NCBI GenBank assembly: GCA_001051155.2 | Contig: JYIP02000001.1 | Span: 2,232,001-2,296,000, forward strand | DNA length: 64,000 nt | Direction of reading: 5' to 3' | DNA from: Chrysoporthe austroafricana | Taxonomy: Eukaryota > Ascomycota > Sordariomycetes > Diaporthales > Cryphonectriaceae | Shown here: piece by piece, positions 10,746-22,036 of the stretch | How positions within the stretch are numbered: position 1 is the stretch's first letter | Layout of the letters: each line of letters opens with the position of its first letter | Program-made: the position numbers and the translations under genes | Notes under the pieces: generated by a model | Database searches by the model: none | What the model was told of the DNA's origin: nothing | What the model saw: the letters and a program-made list of their open reading frames with translations, nothing else

Positions 10746-12940
10746 TGGGGTAAAAGCGACTGCTAAATAAAGCAAATAAATTTCTAATAAATATAAAAAG
10801 CTATTATTTCGTAAACCGCTAATAAATTTACTTTATTTTCTTTTTCTTATTAATATGCTTACGATTATTATCTTTATTTATCTATTATAGCTAATTATAT
10901 TGCCCTATTATTATTACCTTTTATTATATTTTTGAATATTATTTTTGGGTATTAAGCTAATATTATTATTAATTTCGCTTTATTCTATTAAATTTCCGTA
11001 AACTTATAAGGATTATATTAATAAAGCTATTAATATTATTAAAACCAAAATGCGTTATGCAATTATCAAATCGTATTTTTCCGTAAATGCTTTGCTATAA
11101 AATTAAAATTAATAAGAAATAATATATTTAGCTATATTTAATTTTTATATAATGCTATACCTTATATCTCAAGAAGAATTTTCTAAAGTTTGCCGAAAAA
11201 GCAGGATTATATAATATGCTAAATATATTTATAAAGTATTATTCAAAAACCGCTTTTCCCTAAAAAGATATCGGTAAGCTATATACTTATATAATAACGA
11301 AAGCCGTTTCTATTATAATATTTATATAACTAAAAACTATTTAAGCGATTTCTTTTGCTATCAGAAAGCTTATATAATAGCCTTTTATCAAACGCTAATT
11401 AATAAAGGTTATATTAATATAATAAACCGAAAGGTCGAATATAATATTTATATCTTTAATACCGAGCTAAGCAATAGCAATATTAATTAATTGCTAATTA
11501 TTAAAAAAGCTTAAGAATTCATTTTATAATATTCTATATTATCGTAAATTAACCGTTCTAGCTTTATTTACGAAAAATAAGAATTTTATTCAAGCATTTT
11601 TACTAGTACGAATGCTATTATAAATAAGGATATAAATAACGGATTAATGGATAACTTTATTAAAAAAATATTATTTAAATTTATTTCGAATTTATTTACT
11701 ATTTATAATTCTATCCTTATTCTATATATTTTATTAATAGTTTATTATATCTTATTTCCTATTATAATATCGAAAAACGATTGCTTATGAAATAAACATA
11801 GCTATTATATTAAAAATAAAGCTAAATAAATAATATTAAGCGATTGCAATAATCTTATTAAAAAGGAAATAAATATTGCATACTATATAGCCAATATAAT
11901 AAAAGTCGTTATAATTTACGAATATAATTATAATATAGCCCTTATTGCTTGGAAAAAAATAGCTAAAAATATTAAGCCAGTTTTAATTAAGTTTAAAGCT
12001 CTTAAACTTATTATGCCGGTTGCTAATTTAAGCTTATTTGCTATAATAGAACGAAATTTCATAATACTAGTTAAGCGCTATTAAGTTATAAACAATACTA
12101 TCGACTTAACTGAAAACGATTTACCGAATATAACTAGCCTATTAGCTATATTAAGTAAAGCTTCTCGAGCTAATATTAATAGCATTTTGCCCTTGCAAAT
12201 TACGTTTCGCGCTATCTTTGCTTTATTTATTAAATATAATCTTAAATTCAAAGCTATTAAAGCCGAAATCGCAATATATTACTACATACTAGCTTTTTAT
12301 ATATCCAAAGAATATATACGCTATAATTTTATTTAGAAAAGCAATTTCAATATTAATTGTCTTTACGTTATTAATAGTTTCGCTATTTATAATAATATTA
12401 AATTCGGTATTATCGGAATTTACGATAATCGTATTTAGTATTTCTTTCTTTTCATTATAAGAGAATATATATACAAATTCGTTATTTAGTTTCGCAATCT
12501 TAATCTTATTATCTTATTCAACCGATCGGGCTTGCATTTTATTATAAACCAAATTTTCCGTTTCGAATACGATTTCAAGGCTATCAAGATTATCTTTACT
12601 AAAAACGATATGGATTATAATTTTAATGCTATTTTTCAAAAATAAGCTAACGAAAACAAAAACTACTTTAGCATTACTTAATTCTTGCAATACTAAAGTT
12701 ATATAATAAGCTTTAAGTCTTATATTTAAACGTATAGGCTAGTTAAGATTTTGCAGCTTGATATCTATAATTATATTAATCTTTGCGATTATATCGGAAA
12801 GAAAAAACTATTTGCTATATTCTTTCGCAATTTATTAAATTTTGAAATTATTGCTAAAGCTTAAAAAATTATTCCTAATTAATAAATATAGCTATTATTT
12901 ATCGATATAACCTTATTAGCAGCATATAATGCTGCTTTCT
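10746..12940 (+). pseudogene. Unrecognised coding relic in RIP-degraded DNA
   Basis: From about 11,900 to 12,940 one plus-strand frame stays readable for long stretches (for example around LPNITSLLAILSKASRANIN and IILFNRSGLHFIIN), with stops mainly at possible Gln/Trp codons. This suggests a former protein-coding sequence hit by RIP. I could not assign it to gag, pol, a DDE transposase, a tyrosine recombinase or Rep. From 10,746 to about 11,900 nothing was recognised. It could be a captured gene or the N-terminal part of an unfamiliar transposon protein. Confidence 0.4.
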
Positions 12941-12944
12941 TCTA

Positions 12945-13777
12945 ATAATTTATAAATTTAGCAATTTATATTGAAAACTAATTACGATATTACTATATAA
13001 TAATTATATATAGCTATCGGCTTTATATATCGATATATTTTATTATAATTTCATTTTATATTTATTATTATTATACTTACTTAATACTTTATTATCTGAA
13101 AGCTATACTTTTTATTAATATTTATAAGCAATTTTAATTTTTAATTATATCTATATTAAATATTTCGGCAATAAATATAATTAAGCATTACCGAAATATA
13201 TTTGGATATCGGCTAGCTTTATTATATACAAATATTATATATATCCATTTACTTTAAGCATAAACCGATTGTAATAAAAGATTAATTTTAAGCTTTTAGC
13301 GCAAGCAAGTTTTCTTTTTAATTCCCAATATAAGCATATTTGTTATTCAAGTTCCCGGCATAAGCACGTTTACTTATTAAGACTTTAATACGAGTCGGCT
13401 TTATAAAACGATTATTATTTTCTATATAATCTCTTTTGTCCAATAATGCTATTATGCTTTTCCTTACCGTATAACTTAGGGTTTTACTATATTATATTAC
13501 CGCTATTCAAAACGTCCTTAACTATTAGCTTCTTTTATAAATAAAGGTTATAAAAGGCTAGTAATTAATAGCAAAACTTATAAATATAATAAATTTATAG
13601 TAAATTCGCTTAATGAATTTATAATAAATCCTTTAGTAAATACGCAATGAATTTACTAGGTAAATGCTATACTCTTACCGGAAGGCTTATATAATGCTTT
13701 AATATGCTCTTAGCATAATTTACTTTTTTAAGAAAACTATGCTTTATAATATATTTCAGTACGTTTACCATTACATT
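12945..13777. repeat. Direct repeat copy A (~0.83 kb)
   Basis: This sequence is closely similar, in the same orientation, to 15,487-16,295. Both begin around TTCTAATAATTTATAAATTTA and end around CAGTACGTTTACYATTA. Differences are mostly C/T and G/A transitions, as expected for RIP. Candidates are long terminal repeats or two copies of a non-autonomous element. The ends do not retain obvious TG...CA termini. Confidence 0.75.
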
Positions 13778-13789
13778 TCCTATAAATAA

Positions 13790-14230
13790 ATTACTAATAA
13801 GCCAGTCGATATTAGAACCGAATTGCTATAAAGCAGCATCCAGGTCGAAACTTTTAGGAAAAGGACTTTCGGGAACTAAAAGTTTAATAGCGCAATATTC
13901 GGTTTCGGCTTTACGACACTCTTCCTCGGCCTTTTCTTTCTTTAGCTATTCCAGGTTTTCAAGGTTGGATAGGCCATAACAGAAGGCCCGAGCCGTCCGC
14001 TTCCGCTATATCCGTTTCTGCTTCTGCAGCTTTATTAGTTTATTTTCCAAACCTTCGATCTTATTTTCCAGTTTCTAAAACTAGTTAAATGCAAAAGAAA
14101 GTTCCGCAGCATTAATCGGCTCTAGAATATCGCAATTTGACTGATTATGCTAAACGCACTTAAGATAACGGGATAAGTCTTGTTTGGAAATTGTATACGA
14201 TTCCAGACTAAAACGGTTATAATAAAAACA
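13790..14230 (-). pseudogene. Degraded coding fragment, coiled-coil-like, between the direct repeats
   Basis: The segment is richer in G+C than its surroundings. The minus strand reads as a Lys/Glu-rich helical segment (for example ENKIEGLENKLIKLQKQK, then RKRTARAF) followed by LVPESPFPKSFDLDAAL, with a few stops. The layout resembles the charged C-terminal tail of fungal DDE transposases, but I cannot name the family. No catalytic region was recognised upstream. Confidence 0.35.
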
Positions 14231-15402
14231 AAATCGCATAATAATAGCATAATAAATAATTCGAAAGATTAAGGATTTATGCTGCTTATTCTTATCAAAA
14301 TAAGGATTGAAAAATTTCGGTTTCGAAATTCTATTAAGTATTCTGATTAAGAAAGCACGACAATACGCCCTTGTAAGTTAGATTACTTACGAAAGATTAT
14401 TAGGAATAATAATTAATAGGAAAGGAATAATATTATAACTTAGCAAGAAAGGATTAAGTTACGCAATATAAGAAAGGAATTTAATAAAGCGCTTTACTGC
14501 CAGCCTTTCTTAACATACCCTTGCAATCGCTTATATAAACCAGGGTTAGGGTTATAATAGGAGTAGGATTTGAGGATTTGCTATAGATTCGATAGATCCA
14601 GGATCTGAAGATTTGCTTCAAATTTAACAAAGCTATACTGAAAAGCTGGATATATAAAAATAGAATACTTACCAAACAGATTACTATAGCTTTTCAGTCG
14701 TAAATCTAAGTATTACTTGGACTTTATAATACTTTTAAATAATAGCCTTATAAGCTTATAAACATTGCGAATAATTATTAAATGTATTTTCGGTATTTAA
14801 AGTTATATTTAGCACTGCTCTTGCTAATATAAACCCTTTAACCTTATAATTTATCCTAGAATTATTGCAGCGTTTATAATAAGTATTAAATATAACTTTG
14901 AATACTGAAATACGTTTAACAAAATATCGCAATATTTATAAGCTTAAATAACTATTATTTAAAAGGTTTAATAAGGTCTAAATAGTACTTAAATTTACGA
15001 TTAAAAAGCTATAATAGTTTATTTAGCAAATAACTTATCCTTATATATCCGGCTTTTCAATTCGAGCTTACTGGATTATTTAATAAGCTAGTAAGCCCGG
15101 CTTATTAGATTATCTAATAAGCTAATAAGCCTTATCTTATTTAACCTTATTCCTTGCTTATATAAGCATTGTACGGGTTTGTAATTAAGTTTAGGATTTT
15201 AATATTAAGTGGTTTATTCTGAATGGCTTTAGTTCTTGCATATTGGTTTATAATATATATAATATTTATTAGCTAAGCTTAATTACGTACGTAGTAAATC
15301 GGTTTCGATTTGCTATTTGTTATTGTTTTATTTGTCTAGAAGGAAAGAGGGAAAGAAAGCCGTAAGCAATAGCTAGAGCGTTAAAATAGCTTTAACCTTA
15401 AT
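14231..15402. other. AT-rich repeat sequence without recognisable feature
   Basis: Nothing assignable was seen on either strand. The 64-codon minus-strand ORF at 14,481-14,675 has no recognisable motif. The composition is that of the surrounding RIP-degraded block. Confidence 0.5.
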
Positions 15403-15438
15403 GCACGGGCTATATCCTGGCCCGTGCCTTTATGCTAA
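15403..15438 (+). repeat. 8-bp perfect hairpin followed by CTAA, Helitron-3'-end-like
   Basis: GCACGGGC (15,403-15,410) pairs perfectly with GCCCGTGC (15,420-15,427) across a 9-nt loop, and CTAA follows 7 nt later (15,435-15,438). Helitrons end in CTRR a few nucleotides after such a hairpin. The following base is A rather than the T expected at an intact insertion. The GC-rich hairpin stands out in AT-rich DNA. Confidence 0.4.
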
Positions 15439-15486
15439 AGTAAACAGCTCTGGCTATCTTATACTAGCTATTCTATAATATTATTT

Positions 15487-16295
15487 TTTTCTAATAATTT
15501 ATAAATTTAATTACTTATATTAAAAACTAGCTATAATATCGCTATACGATAATTTTATATAGCTATTAATTTTGCATACTAATATATTCTATTATAATTT
15601 TATTTTATATTTATTATTATTATATTTATTTAATACTTTATTATTTAAAAGCTATATATTTTATTAATATTTATAAGCAATTTTAGTTTTTAATTATATT
15701 TATATTAAATATTTCGGCAATAAATATAATTAAGCACTATTAATATATATTTGAATATCGGCCAGCTTTATTATATATAAGTATTATATATATTTATTTT
15801 TTTTAAGCATAACCGATTGTAATAGAAGATTAATTTTAAATTTCCGGTATAAGTATATTTGTTATTTAAATCCCCGGTATAAGCACGTTTACTTATTAAG
15901 ACTCTAATACGAATCGGCTTTATAAAACGATCGTTATTTCTTATATAATCTCTTTTATCCAATAGTATTATTATGCTTTTCTTTGCTATATAATTCAAAG
16001 TCTTATTATATCGTATTACCGCTATTCAAAACATTTTTAACTATTAGCTTCTTTTATAAATAAAGGTTATAAAGGGCCGGCAATTAATAGCAAAACCTAT
16101 AAACAAAGTGAATTTACAGTAAATTCGCTTAGTAAATCTATAGTAAATCCCTTAGTAAATACGCAATGAATTTACTAAATAGATACTATACTCTTACCGG
16201 GAAAGCTTATATAATGCCTTAATATACTTTTAGCGTAATTTACCTTTTTAGAAAAACTATGCTTTATAATATATTTCAGTACGTTTACTATTAAG
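15487..16295. repeat. Direct repeat copy B (~0.81 kb)
   Basis: This is the partner of copy A at 12,945-13,777, same orientation, with transition-type differences. It directly abuts the gag-like relic on its right side. A 75-codon minus-strand frame (15,771-15,998) is still open within it, and copy A contains a degraded version of the same frame. The repeat may therefore once have carried coding sequence rather than being a pure LTR. Confidence 0.75.
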
Positions 16296-17247
16296 TTTAT
16301 AATATTTTGCTATTATTAAATTCTCTTTTAGCCGTTGCAAATATAGCCGGACTTCCCAGTTTCCGGGTTTCTTGCTGAAAATTAATATATATAGAAAAGG
16401 TCTTTAAGAGCTCGTTTACTGTTTCGATTGGCCGGTTATAGCGGTTTGCGACAATTAATTATTTTATCGTTTTAATATCCTATTTAAAGGCTAAGCGTAT
16501 AGAAACGGCTATTAAGAATTCTCGTAAGTTTTATATCCTTTTAATATCTAGGATCCCGTAAGTATAAGTATTGAAATAGTAGCTTATAAACTCCTTATAT
16601 TATTTCTAAGGGTTCGTTCTTAAGCGCTTAGCTTCTTGTAAATAGTTATAATATTGCATTTGAACGATATTTGCAAAGCTCTTATTTATAGGGCAGAGGT
16701 TCTTTTTTAAGTTCCAGACGATCCGTTATACGTTCCAGTCCTTTTTATGCTAAGCTATAATAGCGTAAGGGTTTAAAATAAATGCTAGTATGCTTTTTTA
16801 AATCTATTCTCAAATCTTCTGGATATTAGCTAAAATAAAAGCGTTATTCGTAGTTTCGTTTCGGGCTATTTGCTAATAAACCGTATATTCTGTAATATAT
16901 TCTGCTTTAGAAAGGGCTTTATACGGCTCTGGCAGTATAGCTTATACGGGAGCGGTGGACGAGCTAGAAGAGGAAGGGGTTTGCATTGCTAGCATTGCCT
17001 AAGTGCGTTCGTAAGCAGCTATCGCTTTGTTAAAGAGTTCCAAACGCTCGTTTTCAGTAGTGGCGATATATTCGTTAAATGTCTAAATAGGCTGCCTGGT
17101 ATTCGGGTCCGGCATATTTGGGCTATTTGGGTTAATATATTCTTAGCTATGCTTTAGCTGTGCGTTGGTCCGGAGCGCAGAAAACCAGATTGGGAAGGCG
17201 TTACTTTCTATGCATATAATAGATATGCTAAGCTCGTCTTTAGCCAT
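16296..17247 (-). pseudogene. Retrotransposon Gag-like relic (copia-type suspected)
   Basis: A minus-strand frame starts with an ATG at 17,247 and is readable to about 16,300 with stops at presumed Gln/Trp positions. Its start contains FPIWFSALRTN, resembling the W...AL..N motif at the N terminus of copia-type Gag proteins. Further on come a Pro/Ser linker and helical segments. No zinc knuckle is seen before the frame runs into direct repeat copy B, so the element is truncated there. Gag proteins are weakly conserved, and the family assignment is an inference. Confidence 0.5.
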
Positions 17248-17986
17248 ATCAAACTTCTAGTAACGAATGATAAGGGATGGGATAAATAGAACGGTCTATA
17301 TGGCGTTCGTGCGAGAATAGCTGGTTTTTTTTTAGCTAAGGGAAAGATATAACTTTGCGAACCGGGCTTATAACTGTAAGAGAACCTAGGCTACTCTCGA
17401 GCACGTAATAAAAGGAATAAATTTGTATGGATAAATTCAATGTGTCTTACGAGCAGGAAAAAGAGTGAATTCTGCTCGTGCCTACAGAAATATATAGGAA
17501 AAATCCTAGGGTTAGGGTAGAATTCCCCATATAGATCTCTTGAGGCCCATCCAATATGCAGAGAGAGCGCTATTCTCTTTAGCCTGGGAATGTTACTTAG
17601 GTGCAAATCTTGTTTTATGAGTAGTTTAAACCCATCTCGGAGAGATAGCCATCCTCACACTGTGAGTCTTCCCATGTCGACGTCGGTGTTGAAAAGGTTT
17701 GGGGGGGGGGGTTACCAGGTTGAAGGAGGTTGGTATCACGTGGGACTCACTTGAGTGGCTCGAAAAATCATTTTAAGTGGGTCTGCATTAATGCCCTCCC
17801 GTAAGCAGAATGCGGCGGAAACTTTCTTTGATTTCATACACTAGCTCTCAGCTCGCAACGTGTCGTCAACTCACGCATCGACTAAGTCCGGATCCAATAT
17901 CAGTGCGTCTATGAGTCCCCGAACCTGTCTGGCCACCGCAGCATTATCAAAATTGCCCAAAACATACTCTCGGTCAAGACGGCAGC
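17248..17986. other. Boundary between AT-rich repeat block and gene-bearing DNA; 5' flank of the first gene
   Basis: Composition changes over a short distance near 17,600-17,650. A run of about 12 G lies near 17,699-17,710. No gene is supported; the 71-codon minus-strand frame at 17,391-17,606 has no recognisable features. The last ~300 bp serve as the 5' flank of the gene starting at 17,987. Confidence 0.6.
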
Positions 17987-18730
17987 ATGGTCATAGCCTC
18001 AGGTTCAGATGACGACACGGGGCGGCAAGACGCCAACGCCACCGGAGACGCGGATCTCAAGCGAGACCCACCACCACGGCCAGTAACGAGTTATGACACC
18101 CCGGAGGAGGAGGCTGAGATCGAGGACCAGGTTGTTGCCTGGATGGAACGCACCGAGAACTCATCTTACCTGCGATCGTGGGACTCCCGCACCGTACGCC
18201 AGATGCCCCTTCTGTCGCGCTTCTGGGGCTACGACGAGGATTGGTACCGCAATAGGCTTTGGGGCGAGGCTCTACACGTGAGCCGCATGGCGGGCCGGCG
18301 GCTGACACCTGACGAGCTTTCTCTCTTCACATTTCACATCTCAAAAGGGATCGTGGCAGCCTCATACGACCGCCCTTTCGCCCTAGGCGTGACAGCATTT
18401 CTCCTCTGGCGTGGGGCTGCGACATACAGGATGCCTTTCTACCAGCCCAAATTCGTCCATTTTACACATCCTCAGATGACCCGCCTTCCGTTCTTCACCA
18501 GCCTGGCTTGGCACGGGACGCGGATAGGCGCCTATGGAGCCGTCGGTTACGCTGCTTTCAGTCTGCTTTCTCACCACTATCAGACTTATATGATGAACTC
18601 ATTCGGTGATGCCGGTCTGGAGCATGAACTCGGTCTAAAGAAGTTGGTGGATGATACGCAGAACAACTTGCAGCGTCTGGAGAGAGAGGCACAAAGGAAA
18701 CGTCGGCTGGGGGGTCAGATCGACGAGTAG
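17987..18730 (+). CDS. Conserved-type fungal protein with two candidate membrane segments
   Basis: A single uninterrupted 247-codon ORF begins at ATG 17,987. I do not recognise the family. The N terminus (residues 1-45) is acidic and likely disordered. A W/Y-rich central part (about 75-100) is followed by two hydrophobic stretches at about 120-145 and 178-196 that could cross or dip into a membrane, separated by a short loop. The C-terminal part (about 210-242) is a charged, probable coiled-coil helix ending in a KRR cluster. The size and layout would suit a small organelle inner-membrane protein, but that is inference only. It is the first intact gene after the transposon block and shows no sign of decay. 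Codon usage looks like the other genes. Confidence 0.75.
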   Translation: MVIASGSDDDTGRQDANATGDADLKRDPPPRPVTSYDTPEEEAEIEDQVVAWMERTENSSYLRSWDSRTVRQMPLLSRFWGYDEDWYRNRLWGEALHVSRMAGRRLTPDELSLFTFHISKGIVAASYDRPFALGVTAFLLWRGAATYRMPFYQPKFVHFTHPQMTRLPFFTSLAWHGTRIGAYGAVGYAAFSLLSHHYQTYMMNSFGDAGLEHELGLKKLVDDTQNNLQRLEREAQRKRRLGGQIDE

Positions 18731-20603
18731 TCGTCTTTGAGACGGAACCTCGCACGCTCGATGAGACCAATGGCCGCAGGAAGTGCCTTGGGACCCACCG
18801 TCATCGTTATACGGGAGACTCCAATCGCTCCTGTTGGGCGTCCCTGACGTTCCAAACGAATTGGTCGGAGACTCCTATCACCATCCAATGGGCTAATATC
18901 GGCTTGGAGAGATTTTATCCCTCAGCCACGCCTGTACTGCTGACCTGTAGCTGGATACGTAGAGGGACGAAGGTGTGGATGCGTAAACGATCTCTTGTCA
19001 CCATTTCTCTGGGCCGGTCGGGACGTGCAGCTGGTCTCGCATTTTCAAAGAAACGGTCTTCTTCCACGAGTCTTTGGGATTTCTGTCGGCCAGGTGCTGA
19101 GGGGGCGGAGGGCAGAAAGGGGCCTATTTTGGTGACCAGAGAGGTAGGGGGTCAGGCCAATACCCACCCAGGCGCTGTGTGGCGACCGCTTGACAACCTA
19201 TCGTGACTGGCGAAGCCCCGGTGGGCGTTCGCACGCGAGGCCTCAGCCAAGCGGCAATCGGGGCAAATTTGGTTATGGCGGAGCTTTTCAGGTATGCCAG
19301 GATCTTCCGAACACGGGTCCGCGCACAGCCCCAGATTCACCGCACGGATCATCTCAAGATGGTGATGTTACACAACTCTTTGTTCAGATCGTGATTCGGC
19401 GGACAAAATGATGTACTCGAGTAATGTGAGCCGCGCGAATGACTTCAGTTGGAACATCAAGCGGATGACCGCCGTTGCTGCGGCCAGTGCAGTGAGGTCA
19501 CCGGATGCAAGCAAGTCAGATTTGTGGGTACGGCCAGCGCTTTTGGTCATGACGGAGGCTGTCCTTGAGTCCATTGATATCTTTTGCTGTGTTGGGAATA
19601 TCTGGAGTGTCTAGAAGAAGGTGCTGAGTTGTGATTAAGCTCGCGGGTCCGCGGGTGGCCCTCGCCACAACAGAGAGGGACACAGTGCATATACCTATAC
19701 GCCTACTCGTCCTACTATCCTCACGTTGACATCGTGAATCACACGGCACTCTTAGACACCAGGATGGTCTGGCCAGCGGTTTCTAGCCAATCGACCACGC
19801 TAGAGCTGCAGTTTTGACACCTCTCCGCGCTGTACAACCGTGACAGCTCCAGCAGCTGCCCGAGGATCTCCGGTGTCTGCTATACCAATGAACGGAGAAT
19901 TCCAGGGCTTGCATGAAAATCGCATGCATGAATGTGGGTGCCACACTACAACAAACGTGCAAACTCTGGACAGGGTGGAGCCTTCAAACGGAATGCAAGA
20001 TCTTGTTTACCAATGGCTGGCTGTTGGCGGCTGCAAAGTCGAAACAGGCGGGAGTCGGCAATGCACCGCTGGGCATGGGCATGGTTGTATGGCTACTTGT
20101 CATTCAGCAGCGCCGGTGTCCATGCGTGCATGGGCGGAAACGCCGCTGAAAGGCGCTTGTGTGCTGCGATCGTCAGGGGCCCTTTGCCGCCTCCCCGCCG
20201 GACCAGACAAGGCGTCGTCTCGCATGCGCCGGGAGGGGGTGCATTCGTGTAAGATGATTGGTCGAAACCCCGGTCTCGCACAGAGATCTCCTGTTTACAA
20301 GTTTAGGGGCTAGAAATTCTTATTCGATGTAAGCATCTTCCACAGCCTGACAAGGAACATCTCTCTTTGGCAGCTTGGAGATCCTTTGTTTCGTTTCCTT
20401 TGAGGATCCGGGCTCGAAGCCCTGTAGACCTGACAGTATCCTGGATACCTAAGCCTCAGGGGATCATGGCTTTTGTCCAAAGACTGGTTGTGCAAACACA
20501 ACGTTCTCCACAATTGGTCCGATGTATGACAATCACATTTACCCACAAAGCTCATTCTGCCTACTTGGGGGCGAGGCCTCATAGAGTGCCCGGGTTCGAA
20601 AGG
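18731..20603. other. Intergenic region
   Basis: About 1.9 kb without a supportable gene. Open frames here are short, overlap in several frames and mostly lack an ATG; the 157-codon frame at 19,840 begins with GTG. The right end forms the upstream region of the AA11 gene. Confidence 0.6.
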
Positions 20604-20609
20604 TATAAA
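20604..20609 (+). promoter_or_regulatory. Possible TATA box of the AA11 LPMO gene
   Basis: TATAAA lies about 195 bp upstream of the ATG and is followed by pyrimidine-rich sequence of the sort found around fungal transcription starts. The placement leaves room for a leader of roughly 100-160 nt. The call is by motif and position only. Confidence 0.4.
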
Positions 20610-20803
20610 CTCTCGAGTCTCTCGCTGCCTACCGTCCACCATCACCTGATTTCAAACCCAACTCATTCTCTTTCACTACTTAAGATACACACAAGCTTGA
20701 GCTGAGGCCTGGTGCTTCTATTCATTCCCTTCGCGCGATTTAGGTTTTCGGGACTCGTCTCTCATTTCAGAGTCTTGCATCCTTTTCTGATACCCACTTC
20801 ACC

Positions 20804-22036
20804 ATGCCTTCATTCATCCAGAACCTCGCCGCCGTGCTGGCGATATGTGGCAGCACTGCTTCTGCCCACATGATTCTGGCCAACCCCGTCCCATACGCCA
20901 AAGATACCATCACCAACAGCCCGCTCTCCTCGTCCGGGTCAAACTACCCCTGCCAGCTTACCGGAGACGCCGCCACGTTCTACTCCACGAGCGGCATCTC
21001 CAACACCGCCACCGCAGGCGAGAGCATAACCATGTCCTTCACCGGTTCAGCCGTCCATGAAGGCGGCTCGTGCCAAGTCGCTCTGTCTACGGACATGCAG
21101 CCCTCCCAATCCACACGGTGGTCCGTGATCCTGTCCATCGAGGGCGGCTGTCCCTCGAAGGACGGCACATCCGCATCCACCTACGACGTCACTATCCCCT
21201 CGGACATCCCTGCTGGCACGTACAGCTACGCGTGGACGTGGACCTCGAAGCTCTCCGGAACGCAAGAGTACTACATGAACTGCGCGCCCATCACCATCAA
21301 GGCCGCGTCCGGCTCCAAGGCCCGGTCCCAGAACATCCGCATGCGGAGCGACGCCCTGGATAGCTACCCGCCATTGGCTGTGTACAACCTCGCGGACCTC
21401 AACAGCTGCAAGTCCACCCTGAGCAGCGACCCCACGTACCCCTTCCCCGGTGCCACCGTCGACCACGACTGCTCCGGCAGCAACAAGTACACTCCTGTGG
21501 CGATCACCGGTAGTGACTGCTTCGCCAAGGGTGTGAGCTATAGCAATAGCTCGAGCGACACCAGCGGCTCTGCTACCACAAGCGCCAGCTCGAGCACCGC
21601 CACCGAGAGCGCCGCTAGCAGTGCCAGCAGCGCGAGCAGCAGCGCCGCTGCCGACTCATCCTCGTCCTCGGCTGCGTCTGCCACTGGTGGCATCTTCGCC
21701 ACAAGCTCCGCCGCCAGCTCTGCAGCCCCAACCGTGACGGGTGCCAGCTCCGGCAGCACCTCTGGCTCGTCGGGCTCCGGCTCGTCCGCCTCCGCGACGA
21801 CCTCGGCCTCTACCTCCACTAGCACTGGGTCTTCCTCGACCAGCAGCTCCGGATCGTGCACTGCCGGTGACTACGACTGTGCCTCCGACGGCAGCTCATA
21901 CAAGATGTGTGTGGCTGGTGGTGAGTGGTCTGTCTCCATGTCCATGGCTGCTGGCACTGCCTGCACTCCCGGCACGTCCTCGGGCCTCACTATCAGTGCC
22001 ACCTCCAGGAAGAAGTGGAGGTTCTTCCGCCACTAA
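20804..22036 (+). CDS. AA11-type lytic polysaccharide monooxygenase with C-terminal X278-like module
   Basis: Intronless, 410 aa. A signal peptide (residues 1-21) ends in STASA before His22, which would be the N-terminal copper-binding His of the mature enzyme; the mature protein starts HMILANPVPY, typical of fungal AA11. The second copper His is His64 of the mature chain, in GSAVHEGGSCQ, close to the family position (about 60). The axial Tyr region reads EYYMNCAPI, near mature residue 136. AA11 enzymes oxidatively cleave chitin outside the cell. After about residue 245 comes a long Ser/Thr/Ala linker, likely O-glycosylated, then a Cys-containing ~50-residue module (SCTAGDYDC...YKMC) like the X278 module attached to many AA11s and thought to bind chitin. 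The reading is strong for family and localisation; the substrate is inferred from the family. Confidence 0.9.
   Translation: MPSFIQNLAAVLAICGSTASAHMILANPVPYAKDTITNSPLSSSGSNYPCQLTGDAATFYSTSGISNTATAGESITMSFTGSAVHEGGSCQVALSTDMQPSQSTRWSVILSIEGGCPSKDGTSASTYDVTIPSDIPAGTYSYAWTWTSKLSGTQEYYMNCAPITIKAASGSKARSQNIRMRSDALDSYPPLAVYNLADLNSCKSTLSSDPTYPFPGATVDHDCSGSNKYTPVAITGSDCFAKGVSYSNSSSDTSGSATTSASSSTATESAASSASSASSSAAADSSSSSAASATGGIFATSSAASSAAPTVTGASSGSTSGSSGSGSSASATTSASTSTSTGSSSTSSSGSCTAGDYDCASDGSSYKMCVAGGEWSVSMSMAAGTACTPGTSSGLTISATSRKKWRFFRH

Larger units (their letters stand above)
1..17640. repeat. AT-rich, RIP-degraded block of nested transposon relics
   Basis: The base composition is strongly AT-biased, TpA is very abundant, and no long ORF starts with ATG. 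Translated frames show transposon protein homology interrupted by TAA/TAG at positions where Gln or Trp would be expected, and His/Arg codons often read as Tyr or stop. This is the pattern produced by repeat-induced point mutation in ascomycetes. A less AT-rich island occupies about 3,710-8,880 and is a separate, younger insertion. No host gene can be supported anywhere in the block. Individual relics are listed separately. Confidence 0.9.

Noticed and set aside
19840..20313. 157-codon open frame upstream of the AA11 gene
   Set aside because: It starts with GTG, overlaps frames in two other phases, and has no motif; probably chance.
20585..20610. Second GGTTCGAA box, before the AA11 gene
   Set aside because: No tRNA cloverleaf; it lies in the promoter next to a TATA box.
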